64,000 nucleotides of DNA. Source: Caloramator sp. E03 (lineage in GTDB: Bacteria; Bacillota; Clostridia; Clostridiales; Caloramatoraceae). The DNA lies in the NCBI RefSeq assembly GCF_006016075.1, contig NZ_CP040093.1, positions 2,149,501-2,213,500 of the forward strand, read 5' to 3'. The notes beneath the pieces are model-generated. The model was given only the letters and a program-made list of their open reading frames with translations, made no database searches and had not been told where the DNA came from. This document shows, piece by piece, positions 40,507 to 49,572 of this stretch (positions are counted from its first letter, which is position 1; each line of letters begins with the position of its first letter). Both the position numbers and the translations under genes were made by a program.

Positions 40507-41220
40507 ATGAATTTAAATGCGAAGAGAATTCTAATAGTAGACGATGAGGTAAAAATTGTAGATGTTATAAAATCGTATTTAGAGAAAAGAGGATATTCTA
40601 CAATTGAAGCATACAACGGGAAAGATGCATTAAATAAATTTAAAAAATTTAATCCATCTTTAATAGTGTTAGATATAATGCTTCCCGATATTCCTGGAGA
40701 TGAAATTTGCAAAACAATAAGAAAAATATCGAGAGTGCCTATAATAATGCTTACTGCAAAGGTGGAAGAGGAGGATATTTTAAAGGGACTAAATATTGGT
40801 GCAGATGATTATATTACAAAGCCTTTTAGCCCGAGAGAGTTGGTTGCAAGAATTGAAGCAGTATTAAGGAGAACGAGCGATGCAATAGTTCCTTTGGCAA
40901 ATATTATGTGCTTTAATAATAATGAGCTTGTTATTGATATCTTAAAATATGAAATAAGAAAGAATGGGGAAATTGTTAATCTTACACCAAATGAATATAA
41001 AATTCTTATGACTTTGCTAAAGTATCCTGATAAGACATTTACAAGGGAAGAGATTATATACATGGCTTTTGGAGAGGATTTTGATGGATATGATAGAACA
41101 ATAGATACACATATAAAGAATATTAGGCAAAAAATTGAAATTGATCCTAAAAACCCTAAATATATATTAACGGTTCATGGAATTGGATACAGGTTTGGCG
41201 GTGGAAGTGATGAAATATAG
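40507..41220 (+). CDS. OmpR/PhoB-family response regulator
   Basis: A 237-residue regulator. The receiver has Asp12-Asp13 (LIVDDE), phospho-acceptor Asp56 in IVLDIMLPD, and Lys in DDYITKPFSPRELVAR; the C-terminal winged helix has NLTPNEYKILMTLLKYPDKTFTR split over the usual recognition region and RTIDTHIKNIRQKIE. ATG 40507 is nine bases from AGAGG; ATG 40498 is too close. The gene overlaps its kinase by 11 bp. Position right after the HMA/cupredoxin gene suggests control of a metal or envelope-stress response, which is inference. Confidence 0.95.
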   Translation: MNLNAKRILIVDDEVKIVDVIKSYLEKRGYSTIEAYNGKDALNKFKKFNPSLIVLDIMLPDIPGDEICKTIRKISRVPIIMLTAKVEEEDILKGLNIGADDYITKPFSPRELVARIEAVLRRTSDAIVPLANIMCFNNNELVIDILKYEIRKNGEIVNLTPNEYKILMTLLKYPDKTFTREEIIYMAFGEDFDGYDRTIDTHIKNIRQKIEIDPKNPKYILTVHGIGYRFGGGSDEI

Positions 41221-42604
41221 ATTAAAAACAAAATTATCATTATCTTATATTTTTATAGCTTTGGTATGTATATTTTTAATTAGTGTTTTTACAAATTTAT
41301 TTTTAGAAAAAAATTTTAAAGATTATGTAATACAGAATCAAAAACGTAAAAACAACGAAATAGTTTCCCTTATAAAAGAACAGTATAAAGAAGACGGAAA
41401 ATGGGATACACGGGTAATAGAAAATATAGGAATAAACGCATTAGAACAGGGAATGATTATTAGGGTAACTGATTCAAATGGTAAAGTTATTTGGGATGCT
41501 ACGGTTCACAACAATGGTATGTGCCAGCAAATGATTTCTCACATGGCAAATAATATGAACAGCCGCTATCCATATTGGAAGGGCGGCTATGTTGAGAATA
41601 CGTATAAAATAGATTTTAAATCAATTCAAGTTGGAACAGTTCAAATCGGGTATTATGGACCTTATTTTTTTAATGACAATGATCTTGAATTTATTAATGA
41701 AATAAATAAATTGTTACTTGTTGTTGGAATATTTTCTTTCTTTTTATCTTTAGTTGTTGGAGCGTATATGACAAAGAGTTTAAGCAATCCAATTTTAAAA
41801 GTAAAAGATACTGCTCAAATGATTTCAAAAGGGCATTTTGATAAAAAAATAAATGAAAAATCAAATATTATAGAGATTCTTGAGCTTACTAAAACAATAA
41901 ACAATCTTGCAGAAACCCTTCAAAATCAAGAGATATTAAGAAAAAGGCTTACAGCTGATGTTGCTCATGAGCTTAGGACACCCTTAGCAACCCTTCAAAG
42001 CCATATAGAAGCAATGATTGATGGGATATGGGAAATGGATATTGAAAGATTAAAAAGCTGTCATGAAGAGATAATGCGTATTAAAAGGTTAGTTGGTGAT
42101 ATTGAAAAACTTTCAAAATATGAAAGTGAAAATTTGATTTTAAATAAAACTTATTTTGATATATCAGAGCTTATAAAGAATATCATAAAGAATTTTGAAG
42201 TTGATTTTTATAATAAAGAAATAGATATAAAATTCCAAGGTAAAAAAGAAATAATAAATGCAGATAAGGATAAGATAAGTCAAGTTATTGTAAATCTTTT
42301 ATCTAATGCATTAAAATATACTCCAAAGGGTGGGAAAGTAAGAGTTGAGCTTGATGCATTTAAGGATAAAATACAAATTAGTGTAATTGATAATGGAATT
42401 GGAATTTCCCATGAAGATTTACCATATATTTTTGAAAGATTTTATCGCGCGGATAAATCAAGAAGCAGGATAACAGGAGGGGCAGGAATCGGTCTTACAA
42501 TAACTAAAGCTATAGTAGATGCACATAATGGGAAAATAGAGGTGGAAAGTCAATTGAATAATGGAACTAAATTTATTGTGATATTACCAAAAGATAATAT
42601 GTAG
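41210..42604 (+). CDS. Membrane sensor histidine kinase (HAMP-HisKA-HATPase)
   Basis: A 464-residue kinase. Two membrane helices (about 11-33 and 168-190) flank an extracellular sensor of some 130 residues that contains His- and Met-rich stretches (HNNGMCQQMISHMANNMNSR), a composition suited to copper or silver binding. A HAMP segment, the phospho-acceptor DVAHELRTPLATLQ and the ATPase motifs (NLLSNALKY, DNGIGI, GGAGIGLTI) follow. The start is ATG 41210 (GTG 41207 is also in frame). It forms a co-translated pair with the regulator. The sensor composition and the neighbouring cupredoxin gene support a metal-sensing role; this is inference. Confidence 0.94.
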   Translation: MKYRLKTKLSLSYIFIALVCIFLISVFTNLFLEKNFKDYVIQNQKRKNNEIVSLIKEQYKEDGKWDTRVIENIGINALEQGMIIRVTDSNGKVIWDATVHNNGMCQQMISHMANNMNSRYPYWKGGYVENTYKIDFKSIQVGTVQIGYYGPYFFNDNDLEFINEINKLLLVVGIFSFFLSLVVGAYMTKSLSNPILKVKDTAQMISKGHFDKKINEKSNIIEILELTKTINNLAETLQNQEILRKRLTADVAHELRTPLATLQSHIEAMIDGIWEMDIERLKSCHEEIMRIKRLVGDIEKLSKYESENLILNKTYFDISELIKNIIKNFEVDFYNKEIDIKFQGKKEIINADKDKISQVIVNLLSNALKYTPKGGKVRVELDAFKDKIQISVIDNGIGISHEDLPYIFERFYRADKSRSRITGGAGIGLTITKAIVDAHNGKIEVESQLNNGTKFIVILPKDNM

Positions 42605-42842
42605 TTTGGAGTAGTATTAGATGGGTACAAATTATTTAATATTATGAAATAATTTCAAAAAGGTGAATATAAATATAACAATTGCATTGTTAAGCTTTTA
42701 TGTGATTATATCTATTATTCTGTCGGGGATAGTTGATTCTAAGTAAAGCACAAGATATGCGTATTTTGTAACAATATTATATGTTTTAAATATACTATAA
42801 GTGAAAGAGGGCATTGATAAATATTATAAAGGAGGAATAAAG

Positions 42843-44384
42843 ATGCCTGATTTTCGCAGCTTAACTCCGATTAACGGGTTTGACTATAAAAATCTTGACA
42901 ATGCAAGGCAAAATAACTATGCATGGTCGATGAGCGACTTAGGAGATTTTATTTATGTAGGTACGGGAAGAAATATACTGATTAATATTATCAGTTCAAC
43001 TATAAATCCCAAAACTCAAATTCCGGCATTAATAAGATCGTATGAAGTTGATAATTTCGCTGAAATATGGAGATATGGGAAAGACGGAAAACTTCCATGG
43101 GAAAGAGTTTACAAAGCTCCTTTAAGCTCTAAAATTTACGGTTTCAGGTTTATGATTAGGCACAGGCCTTTTGGAGGCAGCCCATGTCTTTATGCAGCGG
43201 CCTTTGGAGAGAAAGTGAAAGTTCTAAAGAGCACTAATGGTGTTAATTGGTATCAAGTTTTGGATGATACCTTAAGAGGGACTTCTTCAAGAGCTATGGT
43301 AACGCACAGGGGAAAACTATATATAGCTACTATTGATGAGGGGAATCCAAGTTCAATACCGCTTTTGTATAGAAGTGAAGATCCTGAATTTTATCCTTGG
43401 GAGAAAGTTATAGACAGCGATGCTAAAGGGTTTGATCCTGACAGAAATCCCAAAGGAGCAATAAGCAATATGGCAGTATTTAATAATAGAATATATGTTG
43501 CTACTGCTAATGCTGATGGGGTACAAGTCTGGAGAACTAATGGAGAAGAACCTGAAATGAATGAATGGACGCTTATAGTTGATAAAGGATTTGGAAATCC
43601 TTTAAACAAGTATTCTCTAAGCATCGGTGTATTTAAAAATCATCTTTATGTGAGTGGTACAAAGCAGCTTCCATTAGCTTGGTTTATTCCAATGGGATGC
43701 GACATTATAAGAATTGACAGAAATGATAACTGGCAGCTAATAGTTGGAGGAAATCCTTTAATACCTTTAAATCAATCAGATGATAATAAATACAAAAGTA
43801 TGTCGGGGCTTAGCTCAGGATTTAATAATCCATTTAATGTGTATGCATGGCAGATACAGGAATACCAGAGAAGACTTTATATAAGTACCTTTGATGATTC
43901 AAGCAATATGGAAGTAATATTGAATACTCTTTTAGCTAACAGAGCTGCATTAGAAGAGCTTATAGGTGAAAAAATAACAAAAATCTTGATAGAAATATAT
44001 GAAAGCGTGGTAAAAATACTAAGAGGTATAGGCTATCCAATAGGATTTGACCTCTATACTTCTGAAGATGGAATCCATTTCAAATCAGTTTTCTTAAATG
44101 GGCTTGGTAATCCTTACAACTATGGAGGAAGAATACTCTATGTAGATAGTTGTAATAAATTATATCTTGGAACGGCTAATCCATTCGAGGGATGTGAAGT
44201 CTGGGAAACTAATAAAATTGAAAACTATAATTTAAGATTATGCAATGAAAAACATTATGAGTGTTTATGGGAAGCAAGGGAAATAATAAAAGAAAAGTAT
44301 GATGTTATAAGTGAAAATATGCATGCTATTCTTAAGTTTATACCGAAAGATTATTATCATAGATTCTTTAATGATATCCAGTAA
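42843..44384 (+). CDS. Cytosolic beta-propeller-like protein of unknown function
   Basis: A 513-residue protein that I do not recognise as a named family. It shows five to six repeats of about 60 residues with a strand-turn pattern: FIYVGTG, LYAAAFGEKVKVLKSTNGVNW, LYIATIDEG...LLYRSED, IYVATANADGVQVWRTNG, LYVSGTK, LYLGTANPFEGCEVWETN. Each resembles a blade of a Kelch/sialidase-like propeller with Asn-Gly and Ser-Glu-Asp turns. There is no signal peptide or membrane helix. An all-alpha insertion of about 50 residues (VILNTLLANRAALEEL...) comes before the last blade. ATG 42843 follows AAAGGAGG. The gene is monocistronic and closed by a good terminator. The gap 42605-42842 before it shows no other feature. 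Confidence 0.7.
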   Translation: MPDFRSLTPINGFDYKNLDNARQNNYAWSMSDLGDFIYVGTGRNILINIISSTINPKTQIPALIRSYEVDNFAEIWRYGKDGKLPWERVYKAPLSSKIYGFRFMIRHRPFGGSPCLYAAAFGEKVKVLKSTNGVNWYQVLDDTLRGTSSRAMVTHRGKLYIATIDEGNPSSIPLLYRSEDPEFYPWEKVIDSDAKGFDPDRNPKGAISNMAVFNNRIYVATANADGVQVWRTNGEEPEMNEWTLIVDKGFGNPLNKYSLSIGVFKNHLYVSGTKQLPLAWFIPMGCDIIRIDRNDNWQLIVGGNPLIPLNQSDDNKYKSMSGLSSGFNNPFNVYAWQIQEYQRRLYISTFDDSSNMEVILNTLLANRAALEELIGEKITKILIEIYESVVKILRGIGYPIGFDLYTSEDGIHFKSVFLNGLGNPYNYGGRILYVDSCNKLYLGTANPFEGCEVWETNKIENYNLRLCNEKHYECLWEAREIIKEKYDVISENMHAILKFIPKDYYHRFFNDIQ

Positions 44385-44387
44385 TAA

Positions 44388-44428
44388 AAAAAGCGATGTG
44401 GGATGCAAAGCGTCCCATATCGCTTTTT
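44388..44428 (+). terminator. Terminator after the propeller-like gene
   Basis: AAAAAGCGATGTGGGA (44388-44403) pairs with TCCCATATCGCTTTTT (44413-44428) with one G-U pair and a nine-base loop; the 3' arm ends in five T residues. Confidence 0.85.
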
Positions 44429-44452
44429 GTTGTAGGGTTACAGGGGGGATAG

Positions 44453-44588
44453 GGGACGGTTACTTATTAATTTACCTTCTAATGCATATTGATAAGGGAC
44501 TATTGATAAGGAACGGTTACTTATTATTTATTCATCTGTGTTGGAGTGTGGTGTTATGTTATGTATTGTTGTGAGACAGTTACTTATT
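44453..44588 (+). repeat. Three REP-like elements downstream of the RAYT gene
   Basis: Copies of GGGACGGTTACTTATT lie at 44453-44468 (exact), 44510-44525 (one mismatch) and 44573-44588 (two mismatches), all in the same orientation. The same element occurs in inverted orientation on the other side of the transposase gene. The remaining bases 44589-44859 are AT-rich with no gene or clear signal. Confidence 0.85.
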
Positions 44589-44859
44589 ATTTAATTCATC
44601 TATCCAAATTTAAAAAATACCCCATTGCTTACCCAACTCCATCGTTTCCCCTTAAAAAATTATTTGTTTTTTTAAAAAATTCACCTTATTTTGAATAGGT
44701 ATGTCCAATTTTAATATATATTTTATCCTAAAACGCAAAAACTTTTTATTGACTTGCGAATATCTAACAAAGTTTTTTATAATCGATTAATTAAATTTCA
44801 AAAAAGGTAGATATTATTTTCTACACAAATGGTAACTACTTCCTTCAATATTCAAAACT

Positions 44860-45768
44860 TTATGCACACATATTTAAAATTTCATCGATCAATCCCCTAT
44901 ACTTTTCCTCCTTTACAAGCTCTCTGCCTATAGAGCACAGCTTCGAAACATTGGCTTGCCCTACATTCCCTAAAATCCTGCATATATCAGCACATTTTAA
45001 ATCGCAAAACTTCCTTAAAACAAAGCAAAGCACAGCCTTTGCCTCTTTTACATCCTTTGCCCTTTTTATCCTCAGCATGAGCTTATCTATGTTAAACTTC
45101 TCTGTAATTATTTCTATTATCTTCTCAGGAGATATATCCCTTACAAGAACTGTCCTCATGCTTCGGTATTCCGTAGGATCATTTTTAAACTCTTCCCTTT
45201 GAGCATCTACTACGCTTTTTACTTTAAATATAAAATCCCTGTACATAGCCCTTGCAGTAGCTTCTTTTAGGTTGAACATAGATAAAATAAACTCATCATC
45301 AATAAGTTCATATTCATCTTTTTTTTCAGCTAAAAATATTCCCAAGGATGAAAAAGGATAATCCTGAGGGTTAGTTTCGTAGCCTTTAATATCCGTTGCA
45401 TTAAAATGAACATAGGCTGTTAAGGCAAAGAGATATCTATCATCTTTGACAATTTTACTTTTAAACCTGTCTTGAAAAAGGTGGCCATGTCTTTCATATC
45501 TTTTGTTAAAATACATAGCATATTTATAGTTTATAAAATGCATAATCTTTGAGATATCGGCTCCATTAGCATCAATAATAAAATGGGCGTGATTATCCAT
45601 AAGGCAGTAGGAGTAAACTCTAAATTCAAACTGATCCTGAGCTTTTTTCACAAAATCCAAATATTTTGCCTTATCTTTTTCGTCTATGTAAAGGTTTACC
45701 TCGGAAATACTTTTTACCATGATATGATAAATCGAGTCAAAGGATTTTTCGCGTGCCAATCTTGGCAT
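44860..45768 (-). CDS. REP-associated tyrosine transposase (RAYT), Y1 family
   Basis: A 302-residue protein. The N-terminal Y1 transposase domain (residues 1-130) has HUH histidines in CLMDNHAHFIID and the RAYT-type segment NKRYERHGHLFQDRFKSK. The C-terminal part carries a DnaA-like/HTH region ending in GNVGQANVSKLCSIGRELV. RAYTs are domesticated single-copy relatives of IS200 transposases that are thought to spread short palindromic repeats. The start ATG has GGAGGTG. An inverted repeat (CCTCCAA at 45778-45784 and TTGGAGG at 45817-45823) covers this ribosome site and could mask it. Copies of a 16-bp repeat flank the gene in opposite orientations. Confidence 0.92.
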   Translation of the reverse strand: MPRLAREKSFDSIYHIMVKSISEVNLYIDEKDKAKYLDFVKKAQDQFEFRVYSYCLMDNHAHFIIDANGADISKIMHFINYKYAMYFNKRYERHGHLFQDRFKSKIVKDDRYLFALTAYVHFNATDIKGYETNPQDYPFSSLGIFLAEKKDEYELIDDEFILSMFNLKEATARAMYRDFIFKVKSVVDAQREEFKNDPTEYRSMRTVLVRDISPEKIIEIITEKFNIDKLMLRIKRAKDVKEAKAVLCFVLRKFCDLKCADICRILGNVGQANVSKLCSIGRELVKEEKYRGLIDEILNMCA

Positions 45769-45860
45769 AATAGAACACCTCCAAATTAGGTTGTATTTTT
45801 AGTATTATTTTGCCAAATTGGAGGTGATTTTATTCATAAAATTATTTAGTTGTAATAATA

Positions 45861-45982
45861 AATAAGTAACCGTCCCACGAAAAGTACCACGAAAACGAAA
45901 ACCGTACCATGAAATATGAAACTCCAAAACCCGAAATGCGCAATATAATTATGTCATTATACAATAAATAAGTAACCGTCCC
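45861..45982 (-). repeat. Two REP-like elements upstream of the RAYT gene
   Basis: AATAAGTAACCGTCCC, the reverse complement of the element at 44453, occurs exactly at 45861-45876 and 45967-45982. With the three copies at 44453-44588 they bracket the RAYT gene as inverted sets. Confidence 0.88.
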
Positions 45983-45992
45983 TTGCTATATT

Positions 45993-46514
45993 TTATTTTT
46001 GTGGTTGGAGGGATATGGTTATTATAGTTTGATAACCTTCCATTTCGCTGCTCTTTCCTACATCTAAATTATAAGTATACCCACTTTTTGTTCCAAAGGA
46101 TGTAAGGCTTTCATCAGTTTTAGTATCCATCTGTACCTTTGCACCCTCTAAAACCTTATTGTAAAATGCTATAACTTTTTTAACATCATCTTTACTGAAA
46201 GCTGTAAGAACATAGCTGCCATCCAATTCTGTTACTGTTGAAATAAAGCTTCCATCATATATAGGGAATTTATCAGAAGGATATTCCTTTGGAAGCTTTG
46301 CACTATTAGTTGTTCCTTGTGTAACAGAAATTTTGTCATTTGAATTTGAAGTTTCAGATTGTGAATTTTGTGCTTGGTTATTTGAGGAATTTTGACTTTC
46401 TGCTGTACTTTGAGTTTCTGTTTTTGGCTTATTTTGCTCATCTGTTTTTGAGCCGCATCCTGCAAAAAGTAACAGTGATAAAATAACCATAAGACTAATT
46501 AATTTTCTTATCAT
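45993..46514 (-). CDS. Lipoprotein with a conserved C-terminal domain of unknown function
   Basis: A 173-residue lipoprotein. The signal peptide ends in LLLFAGC (Cys20), followed by a low-complexity Gln/Ser/Asn/Thr linker to about residue 70 and a globular domain of about 100 residues starting LPKEYPSDKFPIYDGSFI. This domain is related to the C-terminal domain of the adjacent upstream gene product, which starts LPKDYPQDIFPI and has the same order of strands, a KDDVKKVIAFYNKVL helix and a GYTYNL strand. The genes lie 21 bases apart and are probably one operon. The function is unknown; an envelope-associated binding or inhibitor role is possible. Confidence 0.75.
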   Translation of the reverse strand: MIRKLISLMVILSLLLFAGCGSKTDEQNKPKTETQSTAESQNSSNNQAQNSQSETSNSNDKISVTQGTTNSAKLPKEYPSDKFPIYDGSFISTVTELDGSYVLTAFSKDDVKKVIAFYNKVLEGAKVQMDTKTDESLTSFGTKSGYTYNLDVGKSSEMEGYQTIITISLQPQK

Positions 46515-46535
46515 ATTAAAACCTCCATTTAAAAA

Positions 46536-47822
46536 TTAATCCTCTACAGGAGTTAATATAATTTGAATCATTGTTTTTTCTTTACCACCTAAGGTGTTAT
46601 CCATAATCATAACATTATATTCATAACCCTTTTTTTCGCCTTGCATTGTGGATACTCCATTCATTGTAAAGGTTGATGCATCCTTTAGAAGAGTTTCATA
46701 TTTTTTTAATACTTCTTCTTTTGATTCTTTTAATTTAATAGTTACTTCATATCCATTTTTACTGCCTTCAGTTGGTACAGTATTAGAAATTGCAACAAAG
46801 GCATCTTCTGATATTGGGAATATATCTTGAGGATAGTCCTTTGGCAAAGGAAGTCCATTCAAAGTATCAACGGAAATGTCTTTATTTTCATCTATTTGAG
46901 ATTCAGGATCAGGGATAAAATCAGTAGTAAAATCTATTTTTTTATTTTCTAAAAGCTTTGAGTTTAGATTTGCAATCTCACCCATAGCTTCAACATCAGT
47001 TAACTTCCTTAACTCTATACGAAACTTTCCATTAGGCTTAACTAAATTTCCAGTAACTTCATCAAGTACAGTTTCTGAAGAGCTATATGTCCTTGAGACT
47101 TCAATATTTTTAGAGTCAGGGATAAGAGCTATTTGAGCATTAGCAAGTGATTCAGGAGGGAAAACTAAAGGAGGGCCATCGGAAACATCACGTCCTATTA
47201 TATTTGATACCCAATCCTGGGATTTAGTGGGTGGTAAGGTTAATATAAGACTTTCTTTGACATTTAATCTTACAGGAAGTTTATCATATTGTGGAACATT
47301 ATCTTTTTCGGTTATAAGGTCACCATATAATTCTATAAGCTCCCCAGTTGCGTCATAATTTTTAACTTGAGAAAATGAACCACCTAAATGCTTAACATTT
47401 ACTTTTCCCTTTCCCTTATAGGTTAAACTTCTTGCTAATATATAGCATTTTTCAGTTTTATTATCATAAATTAAAATATCATTTGATATTAAAAATGAGT
47501 CAATAATTCCCTTTGAAGAAACCTGGGCATCTGCTTCAAATTGATTCGTTTCAAATATACTAACTATTGCTTTATAATAGGCATCAGGTATGTTTGGGTC
47601 AAGGGGCATATCAGAATTAGATAAAGAATCGTTATTTTTATCAGGAGAAGTTGAATTTGAGCTTTCACCATTTTTATTTTGAATTTTTGTTTTGGTATTC
47701 TGATGAGAATTATTATTTACATTTTTTTGGTTGTTTAAGGCTACTAAGGCTGCTGCTCCAATAACAATTAAGGTTCCTATAGCAGCAATGGCTTTTAAAA
47801 TGGATTTACTCAATCCATACAT
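46536..47822 (-). CDS. Membrane-anchored envelope protein with the same C-terminal domain
   Basis: A 428-residue protein with one N-terminal membrane helix (AIAAIGTLIVIGAAALVAL), an Asn/Ser/Lys linker to about residue 75, a middle domain of about 220 residues with many beta-strands, and a C-terminal domain of about 100 residues homologous to the next lipoprotein (LPKDYPQDIFPI, ESKEEVLKKYETLLKDA, GYEYNVMI). The ATG is chosen because it is seven bases from GGAGGT; an in-frame TTG at 47837 forms part of that site. There is no lipobox. I do not recognise a named family. It is the first gene of the pair and is preceded by an AT-rich promoter region. Confidence 0.72.
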   Translation of the reverse strand: MYGLSKSILKAIAAIGTLIVIGAAALVALNNQKNVNNNSHQNTKTKIQNKNGESSNSTSPDKNNDSLSNSDMPLDPNIPDAYYKAIVSIFETNQFEADAQVSSKGIIDSFLISNDILIYDNKTEKCYILARSLTYKGKGKVNVKHLGGSFSQVKNYDATGELIELYGDLITEKDNVPQYDKLPVRLNVKESLILTLPPTKSQDWVSNIIGRDVSDGPPLVFPPESLANAQIALIPDSKNIEVSRTYSSSETVLDEVTGNLVKPNGKFRIELRKLTDVEAMGEIANLNSKLLENKKIDFTTDFIPDPESQIDENKDISVDTLNGLPLPKDYPQDIFPISEDAFVAISNTVPTEGSKNGYEVTIKLKESKEEVLKKYETLLKDASTFTMNGVSTMQGEKKGYEYNVMIMDNTLGGKEKTMIQIILTPVED

Positions 47823-47989
47823 CAATGTAACCTCCAAAAAAACTAAAATTAACCATATATTATAATATTAAATTATTATATAATTGATTACAATATTATT
47901 AAGAATAATTAAACATTTGACTGTATAAATATAAAAGTGCTTATAAAATTTTATATTTTTATATTTGTTTTGGCCATTTTAATAAAGCT

Positions 47990-48030
47990 TAAAAATAAAA
48001 GAGGCTGGCACTAATTATTAAGTGCCAGCC
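47990..48030 (-). terminator. Terminator of the malic enzyme gene
   Basis: On the minus strand GGCTGGCACT (48030-48021) pairs perfectly with AGTGCCAGCC (48012-48003) around an eight-base loop and is followed by TCTTTTATTTTT. It begins four bases after the stop codon. Confidence 0.9.
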
Positions 48031-48033
48031 TTA

Positions 48034-49206
48034 TTATATCCTTGCAACCTTAGATTTTATAGCAGCTTCTTTAACATACTGTGCAACCTTCTTTTGAACT
48101 TCAAGGTTAAATGCCTTTGGTATTATATTATCTTCACAAAGTTCACTATCGGGTATCGAGCTTGCAATAGCCATTGCTGCGGCTATTTTCATTTCCTCAT
48201 TTATAACACTTGCCCTGACATCAAGGGCTCCTCTGAATATTCCTGGAAAGGCAAGAACGTTGTTAATCTGGTTTGGAAAATCAGACCTTCCTGTTCCTAC
48301 AATCCTTGCTCCAGCCTTTTTAGCATCCTCAGGGAATATCTCAGGGGTTGGGTTTGCCATTGCAAATATTATACTGTCCTTATTCATAGTCTTTACCATA
48401 TCCTCGGTTACTGCTCCTGCTACTGAAACTCCAATAAATACATCGCTTCCTTTTATTACATCTGAAAGATTACCTTTTTGATTTTCAGGATTTGTAATCT
48501 CTGAGATTTCAACCTTTGATGAATCCATATTTTCACGATTTTTATAAATTGCACCTTTCCTGTCGCAAAGAATTATATTTTTAGCCCCTGATGATAAAAG
48601 AAGCTTTGCAATTGCAACTCCAGCTGCACCAGCTCCATTTATAACTATTTTCAAATCCTCCATTTTCTTTTTTACTATTTTAAGGGCATTTATAAGTCCA
48701 GCTAAAACAACAATTGCAGTTCCATGTTGATCATCATGGAATACAGGTATGTCAAGTCTTTCTTTTAATCTTTTTTCAATTTCAAAACATCTTGGAGCAG
48801 ATATATCTTCAAGATTTATTCCTCCAAAGGATGGAGATATTCTTACGATTGTTTCAACAAGTTCATCAACATCTTTGGTATTTATAACTATTGGAAAAGC
48901 ATCAACATCTCCAAAGCTTTTAAATAAAACTGCTTTACCTTCCATAACAGGAAGAGATGAAAGGGCACCTATATCTCCAAGGCCTAAAACTGCAGTACCA
49001 TCGGAGATAACAGCAATTGTATTCCATCTTCTTGTATAAATATAAGCCTTTGAAGGATCTTTTTGAATTTCAAGACAGGGCTGTGCAACCCCTGGAGTAT
49101 AGGCTAAACTTAAATCCATTGAATTTTTAACTTCAACCCTTGATACAACTTCAATTTTTCCTTTCTTTTCTTCGTGAAATTTAAGGGATTCTTCATAAAT
49201 TGTCAT
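48034..49206 (-). CDS. NAD(P)-dependent malic enzyme
   Basis: A 390-residue malic enzyme that decarboxylates malate to pyruvate with NAD(P) reduction. Family marks are LAYTPGVAQPC near residue 37, the Tyr/Lys region WNTIAVISDGTAVLGLGDIG, metal-site PVFHDDQHGTA near residue 155, the dinucleotide loop INGAGAAGVAIAKLLLSSG and MANPTPEIFPEDA. The length fits the short bacterial form without a phosphotransacetylase domain. ATG 49206 has AGGAGG upstream. It is monocistronic with its own terminator. It links four-carbon acids with pyruvate metabolism, perhaps together with the tricarboxylate transporter downstream. Confidence 0.95.
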   Translation of the reverse strand: MTIYEESLKFHEEKKGKIEVVSRVEVKNSMDLSLAYTPGVAQPCLEIQKDPSKAYIYTRRWNTIAVISDGTAVLGLGDIGALSSLPVMEGKAVLFKSFGDVDAFPIVINTKDVDELVETIVRISPSFGGINLEDISAPRCFEIEKRLKERLDIPVFHDDQHGTAIVVLAGLINALKIVKKKMEDLKIVINGAGAAGVAIAKLLLSSGAKNIILCDRKGAIYKNRENMDSSKVEISEITNPENQKGNLSDVIKGSDVFIGVSVAGAVTEDMVKTMNKDSIIFAMANPTPEIFPEDAKKAGARIVGTGRSDFPNQINNVLAFPGIFRGALDVRASVINEEMKIAAAMAIASSIPDSELCEDNIIPKAFNLEVQKKVAQYVKEAAIKSKVARI

Positions 49207-49572
49207 AACTAATCCTCCTTTAATTCTTTAAACATTAATCCTTTTGAGTTATTTTATTATAAATATAACAATTATTACTTTTTATAAACAGTGTTAAGTT
49301 TTAAACTCTAAATTTTATTCTATCATAATATATAGGTTTTAATCTACTTATTTAATGGTAATCAATTCCTGAGGAGTTTTATAAAAATATTTTTTTACAT
49401 AAATGAAAAATGTAGGTAGAAAGCCAATTGAATAAAAGAATTAATTTTACAGTGATATTACTAAAAAAATAATATAAATTTCAATTTTTATTAAGAAATA
49501 AATAAGGAAAAACATTCATGCAAGTGGTATAATAATTAAAAAATCATAAAATGTAGGAGGCTTAACTTAATA
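49207..49572. other. Divergent intergenic region with a candidate thioesterase promoter
   Basis: About 366 AT-rich bases between divergent malic enzyme and thioesterase genes. TATAAT at 49528-49533 is a plausible -10 box for the thioesterase, with AGGAGG at 49555-49560 as its ribosome site. I see no small gene, repeat or convincing operator. Confidence 0.5.

Noticed and set aside
44311-44574. An 87-codon frame spanning the terminator after the propeller-like gene and the REP-like repeats
   Set aside because: It runs through a terminator stem and repeat elements; no ribosome site.
48022-48426. A cysteine-rich 134-codon frame opposite the malic enzyme gene
   Set aside because: It is wholly antisense to a well-conserved enzyme gene and covers its terminator.
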